From Sanghuangporus weigelae (lineage: Eukaryota > Basidiomycota > Agaricomycetes > Hymenochaetales > Hymenochaetaceae): a stretch of DNA of 64,000 nucleotides. Each line of letters begins with the position of its first letter. Position 1 is the stretch's first letter. The position numbers and the translations under genes were made by a program. This document shows positions 59,600 to 64,000 of this stretch, piece after piece. The notes beneath the pieces were generated by a model. It made no database searches and was not told the origin of the DNA. It was given only the letters and a program-made list of their open reading frames with translations. Location of the stretch: assembly GCA_033182465.1 (NCBI GenBank), contig CP137329.1, positions 186,001 to 250,000 on the forward strand. The letters are read 5' to 3'.

Positions 59600-61030
59600 A
59601 CAACTATCTTGGCTAGCCCAGTACCTATCTGCCAATGCACTGATCCGTTCATGGTCTGATACAGAAGGTTGAGTCGAGGTGATATGCGCTGTTTGATCCA
59701 TCTCGTCGAGAAAACAACATCCATCCAAATCCCTGGCTACATCGCATACACTTACGGAGCGATCAACCTTGGTTCGCAGTTCCTGAACTTCAATATCTTT
59801 TGGCAATGAAACTTGTCGGACTGTGTCGCGCTCGCGGGATAGCTGAGTTCAAAGATCCTGACTAAAGCATCAAAAATTGGATGTTACTGCGCTAAAGCAA
59901 ACGTGATATAGAGGAACACTTACGCTTGGCCCTCCAGATTATGGATTCGGGACTCAAATCTTCGCCCATCGCTGCCGTTCGCCCTGTCAATGTCATTGTG
60001 CATTTTCTGCACGTTGGAAATCAAGTCCGCCATACGAGACCGCTCCAGAGACAGACTTTTGTTTTCATTAATTAATTGAGTCTGCACACTCTACATCTCG
60101 AGTTAATATGAATCACAAGACGAGTAATTAACGGCGACGCACCTCCCAGGTCTTCACGAAGATTGGAGCATTCGTTCCGCAATCGTTCGGATTGGATATT
60201 AGCGGAGGCCAATTCCTCGGCAGCATGGTTGATTGATCGTGCAATCGTTGATTCCGTTTCTGCAGATTTTGAGCTTCTCGCTTGTGCATGATGTGCTGTT
60301 TCTGAACCATGCGGTGCCGCTCTGACCCAGATGGTGAGCTTGACCCGTTGAGCAAAGAGAATAAACTCACCATTGAGGAATTCAAACCTCGCATTGGCCT
60401 TTGCGAGTGCCGCTCTCAATTGGCTGGATTCACGCTGGTATTGGAGAACTTCTTCGCGAAGCTTGATAGTATCAACGCCCATTTCTTTTCGGTATGCCTC
60501 GAAGTTAGTTCGGACTTCCTCAAGCTCATTCTCTAATTCAGTTGGCTCGCGAACAGATCCATTCACCTGTGGAGACGATGGTCACGCTTGTTGAGTAGAA
60601 GTAGCAGCTGGAAGTGCCCCGCCCCGTTCATAACGAGAAATCATAGTCTTCAGCGTGTCCCTCTCTTTGATGTAAGCCTGAATCGTCGCCTGGTGGCTGG
60701 CTTGGGTACTCTCAAGTTGAGCGTGCAGTGTCATGATTGCCTCGTGCGCCTCACGAATAGCCTCGTTCTGCTCGTTCTCCATTCGCGCCTTGTACTCCTC
60801 AGCAAGAACTCTACCAAGCGTACGATCAAGATTTTCCATGTCGCGCTGTTTCTTAGCCAGTTCACCTTGCATCCTGACATATTCAGCGTTAACCTCGGTG
60901 AACGTCTTGCTGCTTTTCTGCATGCGGTTGATCATTGAAATATTTGGGCTAAAGTTGAACAAGTTATCCGCAAATACGTTCGGTGAAATTTGCGCTGCCG
61001 AGGGAACCGGAAACTCACCCAAATTGATGC
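59600..61030 (-). pseudogene. Internal fragment of nucleoporin TPR/MLP1
   Basis: Minus-strand text coding for long coiled coil typical of the nuclear-basket protein TPR/Mlp1. Order: F-T-E-V-N-A-E-Y-V-R-M-Q-G-E-L (about 60890), A-Y-I-K-E-R-D-T-L-K (about 60650), L-R-A-A-L-A-K-A-N-A-R-F-E (about 60390), then E-N-K-S-L-S-L-E-R-S-R-M (about 60040) and L-R-T-K-V-D-R (about 59760). Both ends of the roughly 1800-residue protein are missing, and frame changes and stops interrupt it, so it is a gene fragment. It abuts the RPN9 fragment in the same orientation. Confidence 0.72.
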
Positions 61031-61345
61031 GGCCATTAAGCCGCATTTACTGCCGGGTCAACACCATCGAGATCGTCCAAAATCTTCCATGCTGTATCCA
61101 TATCCGTGCGCATTCAATCCAAATCACCGTAGAGGAATTTTGCATGTGCCAAGGATGAGAGGAGGACTACATGAGCTTTGGGTGATTCTTCGGTGCTGAT
61201 TCGAGAAAGGAGGGCAGTGAGGTAGCTGAGGATGGTGACAGGGTCTGAGTACGTTGACATTCTAGATAAAACCGTAAGAATCATCCAGTCTGGACATGAT
61301 TGCTTACCAGAGACGAGTGGTGGGCGCGATGTCGGATGCATGACG
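61030..61345 (-). pseudogene. Fragment of 26S proteasome subunit RPN9
   Basis: Minus-strand text reading S-Y-L-T-A-L-L-S-R-I-S, then S-L-A-H-A-K-F-L-Y-G-D-L and, after a break, T-D-M-D-T-A-W-K-I-L-D-D-L-D-G-V-D-P-A-V-N-A-A. These are neighbouring parts of the PSMD13/RPN9 family lid subunit. A stop lies between the two pieces and the protein ends after A-A where the real gene continues with Y-Y, so this is a truncated copy. Confidence 0.7.
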
Positions 61346-61756
61346 ACCGTGCAGCAGAAGAGAAGAGAGGTGATGATGGTGGCAGGCAGGAAGAGAGAAG
61401 TGACGCGTCGAGTTTTCGGTAAAGTCCCTCAGACTCGCGTAGATCTGTGTAGAGTTGTCTATATGAGCTAGCAATATTTCGTCATTTCCGTTGGTCATCT
61501 AGGCATATCTACAACTTGATGTGCACTAAGTCACCAATACGTAAATTTCTAGGTCATAAACAGACAACTACAAATGAAACTTTCATAGACTAAAACAACA
61601 TTTTTTGTAGATTTGTATTAGCTCATATATGATAGACTACACGGATGTGTGTTAGGAACCTCTGTAACGCGGTGACTGATACTGATAGTCTAGGTGACAG
61701 TTACATCGTCACGTCACCAGCTGGTTTGTCGTGCCACCAACTCTGTGCGAACCATC
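61346..61756. other. Promoter side of the Crinkler-type gene, repeat-rich
   Basis: About 400 bp AT-rich. No gene. Text such as GTAGATTTGTATTAGCTCATATA resembles stretches near 59270-59480 and the window end. Confidence 0.4.
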
Positions 61757-63758
61757 ATGTCGAAAAGTGTACTATACTTCGTTTTGTGTCCTGGAGACGC
61801 AAGTATCGGACCGGAGGAAATAACTCTGGGACAAGAGGTGCTTGTTTCTCATCTCCGTGATACGATCTACGACAAGCACAAGAAAATATTTGAACGTGTC
61901 GGTTGTGACCGCAGCGAACTTGTCGTGTACACGGTGGGTGGATAGGTTCCTCTTTCTCATGTCGTGTTGTACTTATCCAAAGAAGCCGTCCGACTTGAAA
62001 GAAGAAGGAGACGAGGATCTGCTTCAGCGAGTGACGGATAGCATCTCTAAGAGCAATCGTGTTCGTCATCGTGATCCACTAGACACGGTTTTTAGCCACG
62101 GTTTCGGCAAGGGCCTAATTCATTTGGTGCTCAAAGTGCAACTGATCCAGATTCGTGAGTCGTTGGCTCTATTGGTCCAGCTCATCCTCTGTGATACAAA
62201 ATTATATATCCATTTTTGATCTGCTGTAGCTACGTCTTTCAAACGACCGAGGTCTCCCTCCCAGGATGACGATGTGGAGCAACGTGAGTGTTTCGAAAAA
62301 AAGACTGGTTATTGTTGAAATTCAAAGTATGTTCAGGACATAATAAGCAAATCAGCCTTGGATTGAAGGTGCTTGCTCCCTCAACTGCTGCGAAAACTAG
62401 CGAGATGCGTTCCCAGCAGTCGAAGTTCCCGATATATAACGGGCGCCCCGACGATCTCCGTGGCCCGCCTATTGCAAGTTATCATGAAGCATTCGCAAGG
62501 ATGAAGGATGACCTTGACCATCCTGAAGGAATAGAAGTGACAGCCGAAGAATTAAGGTGGACGCATGAACTTTTCGAGGAGTCCACGAAATTCTACAGAT
62601 CTGAAGGTGCACTAGTCGATGGAACAAGGGGTCTGTGGGAAAAGCTTCTTGGTGTGGTGATAAGAAAGCTCGCGTCCGAGGGTGGTGAAACGATCGCAGA
62701 TGGTGGCGCGACTGTCGACTGTTTTGCAAGCGGAGGCAGCTGTGAACGTGCCCTCATTTGCGACTTCGAGTGGAAGCAAGATCTCGGAAGTTCGGGTGAT
62801 GCGGGCTTTCAGGGAGGTTGTTCATACCGGAAGATCGTTGTGCAATCGGTGGTATGATTTTACCATTTCCCATTAAATTTATTTTAACTGACAACTGTTT
62901 CAGAGCAAAAGAATCCATAACAGTACCTGTTGCCCTTGTCTGATTATCGGCATAATGGGTCCATATTTCTGCATCATGGGCGCCGTTTTCGTTGACATTC
63001 CAATTATGGAATTACTCACGGGTTGGATTCATCTCAGTGGCAACCCGCAAGGACGCGTCCTCGGCGTCGCACGTATTTTGAAAGCCGCAAAGAACACACT
63101 GTGCCGCTTGAGAAATTACTACTCGAATGTCCCACTCAGCGACGAACCTGACCGCAATGCTTACCTGCCTATGCCAGCTGTAAAAGACGAGTCGCAGCAG
63201 CCCCCTGCCCTGCGTTACATCGACAGACTGATAAAGGAAGACAAGGCACGACCTTTGTTCCGCGCGCGAATGGGCGACCGTGATGTGGTTGTAAAGTTCC
63301 CAAATCGATATTGCAGGGATGCTCACGAGCGTCTGGCTTCGGAGAAGCTTGCGCCCGCATTACACTTTTGTGAGCCTATTCGGGGAGGTCTTTACATGGT
63401 TGTAATGGATTATGTCAAAGAGGTAACTGCGCACGATCCAGCTGGGAAGATCCCAGGCGATGCTTACAAAGATGTCGTAAAAGCTATCGAGCTGTTGCAT
63501 GAAGAGGACTTCGTCTTTGGAGACCTGCGTCGGCCTAACCTCCTTCTTATGGATAGAACCGATGAGGGGCGCAAGGGAGCACTCCTGGTCGACTTCGATT
63601 GGTGTGGCAAGGACGGAGACGCAAGATACCCTGATACTTTGAATGATACCGGAGTTATCGAGTGGGCGGTAGGCGTTGAGCGGAATGGTCCGTTGAAGAA
63701 AGAACACGATTTGTACCGGTTGACAAGGCTTCAAGAGCTCGTTCCTTACGAAGATTGA
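61757..63758 (+). CDS. Crinkler-header protein with PD-(D/E)XK-like and kinase-like domains
   Basis: Five exons: 61757-61933, 61983-62154, 62230-62283, 62337-62851, 62904-63758; 1773 nt, 590 residues, frame closed. Residues 1-115 resemble the ubiquitin-like Crinkler header: V-L-Y-F-V-L-C-P-G-D, then K-P-S-D-L, then D-P-L-D-T-V-F-S and L-I-H-L-V-L-K-V. About 150-306 hold I-Y-N-G-R-P-D-D and a late E279-W-K281 followed by G-D-A-G-F-Q-G-G-C-S-Y-R-K, a pattern like PD-(D/E)XK nuclease folds. The C-terminus (about 400-590) is kinase-like: K437 in V-V-V-K-F, D513 in F-G-D-L-R-R-P-N, D536 in L-V-D-F-D-W. No secretion signal. Exon 4 could start 9 nt earlier. Header, nuclease-like and kinase modules are known together in Crinkler-type systems; function is inferred. 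Confidence 0.72.
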
Positions 63759-64000
63759 CCCTGTCCTCTGCTGCAGTCTCTAAATGTTACCTGTAAGTTG
63801 CTATGGCGCAACTATAACTCTTTTTTCTTAATGTTCATGTGAGTGCCATAGCTGTACATTAACTTTCTGTAATGATAATAATATTGAAAATGAAACAAGC
63901 ACTGCATATTGGAGGTCCTTAGCACAAGTCTATCTAACTATACAGATCTAAGATAAAGCAAATCTACATAAAATTCACATAGACATTATATTGAACTGAC
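63759..64000. other. 3' flank of the Crinkler-type gene
   Basis: Non-coding up to the window edge; contains AT-rich text ending in TCTACATAAAATTCACATAGAC, which may be the start of a repeat. Confidence 0.4.

Overview
The window is nuclear DNA of a filamentous basidiomycete, most likely an Agaricomycete. Genes are densely packed and cut by many 47-70 nt introns. The gene families fit: a 1,3-beta-glucan synthase, secreted thaumatin-like proteins, tandem BAH-PHD proteins, a Crinkler-type protein with a kinase-like end, and a chromodomain-bearing Ty3/Gypsy fossil. I rebuilt exon structures by hand from reading frame, splice sites and paralogue comparison. Where several paralogues give the same structure the models are strong.

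Layout. 1-6.3 kb: two thaumatin-like genes (A cut by the window edge, B whole) on a tandemly duplicated block, then a REEP/DP1 membrane-shaping gene. 6.5-12.7 kb: three tandem BAH-PHD genes. 12.9-15.0 kb: a divergent DUF952/NOSIP pair. 15.3-19.0 kb: an intron-bearing tRNA-Gln and two more thaumatin-like genes (C, D) on a second tandem duplication that includes a tRNA relic. 20.8-25.3 kb: MCM6 and the kinetochore gene MIS12, divergent. 25.8-31.7 kb: 1,3-beta-glucan synthase. 31.7-39.4 kb: gene-poor, with a small secreted-protein candidate and an alpha/beta-hydrolase fragment. 39.4-40.1 kb: ribosomal protein eL27. 40.6-43.7 kb: a hypothetical gene and a secreted FAD-linked oxidoreductase. 44.2-59.0 kb: repeats, dominated by a broken 12.5-kb chromovirus with three insertions. 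59.6-61.3 kb: fragments of two unrelated host genes (nuclear-pore TPR/MLP1 and proteasome RPN9) side by side. 61.8-63.8 kb: a Crinkler-header gene with a nuclease-like and a kinase-like domain.

How the genes relate. The housekeeping core (MCM6, MIS12, FKS, eL27, NOSIP, REEP) is collinear and intact. Around it lie family expansions made by local tandem duplication (thaumatin x4, BAH-PHD x3). The right third is a repeat-rich compartment containing the effector-like gene.

Most notable: (1) a 7-nt microexon conserved in all four thaumatin-like genes, coding the W-P-A signature; (2) the Crinkler/nuclease-like/kinase-like protein at the right end; (3) reciprocal nesting of a 1.3-kb repeat and a chromovirus, each inserted into a copy of the other; (4) the chimeric block of captured gene fragments; (5) BAH-PHD proteins whose PHD zinc-ligand set is split by a 160-230 residue insert.
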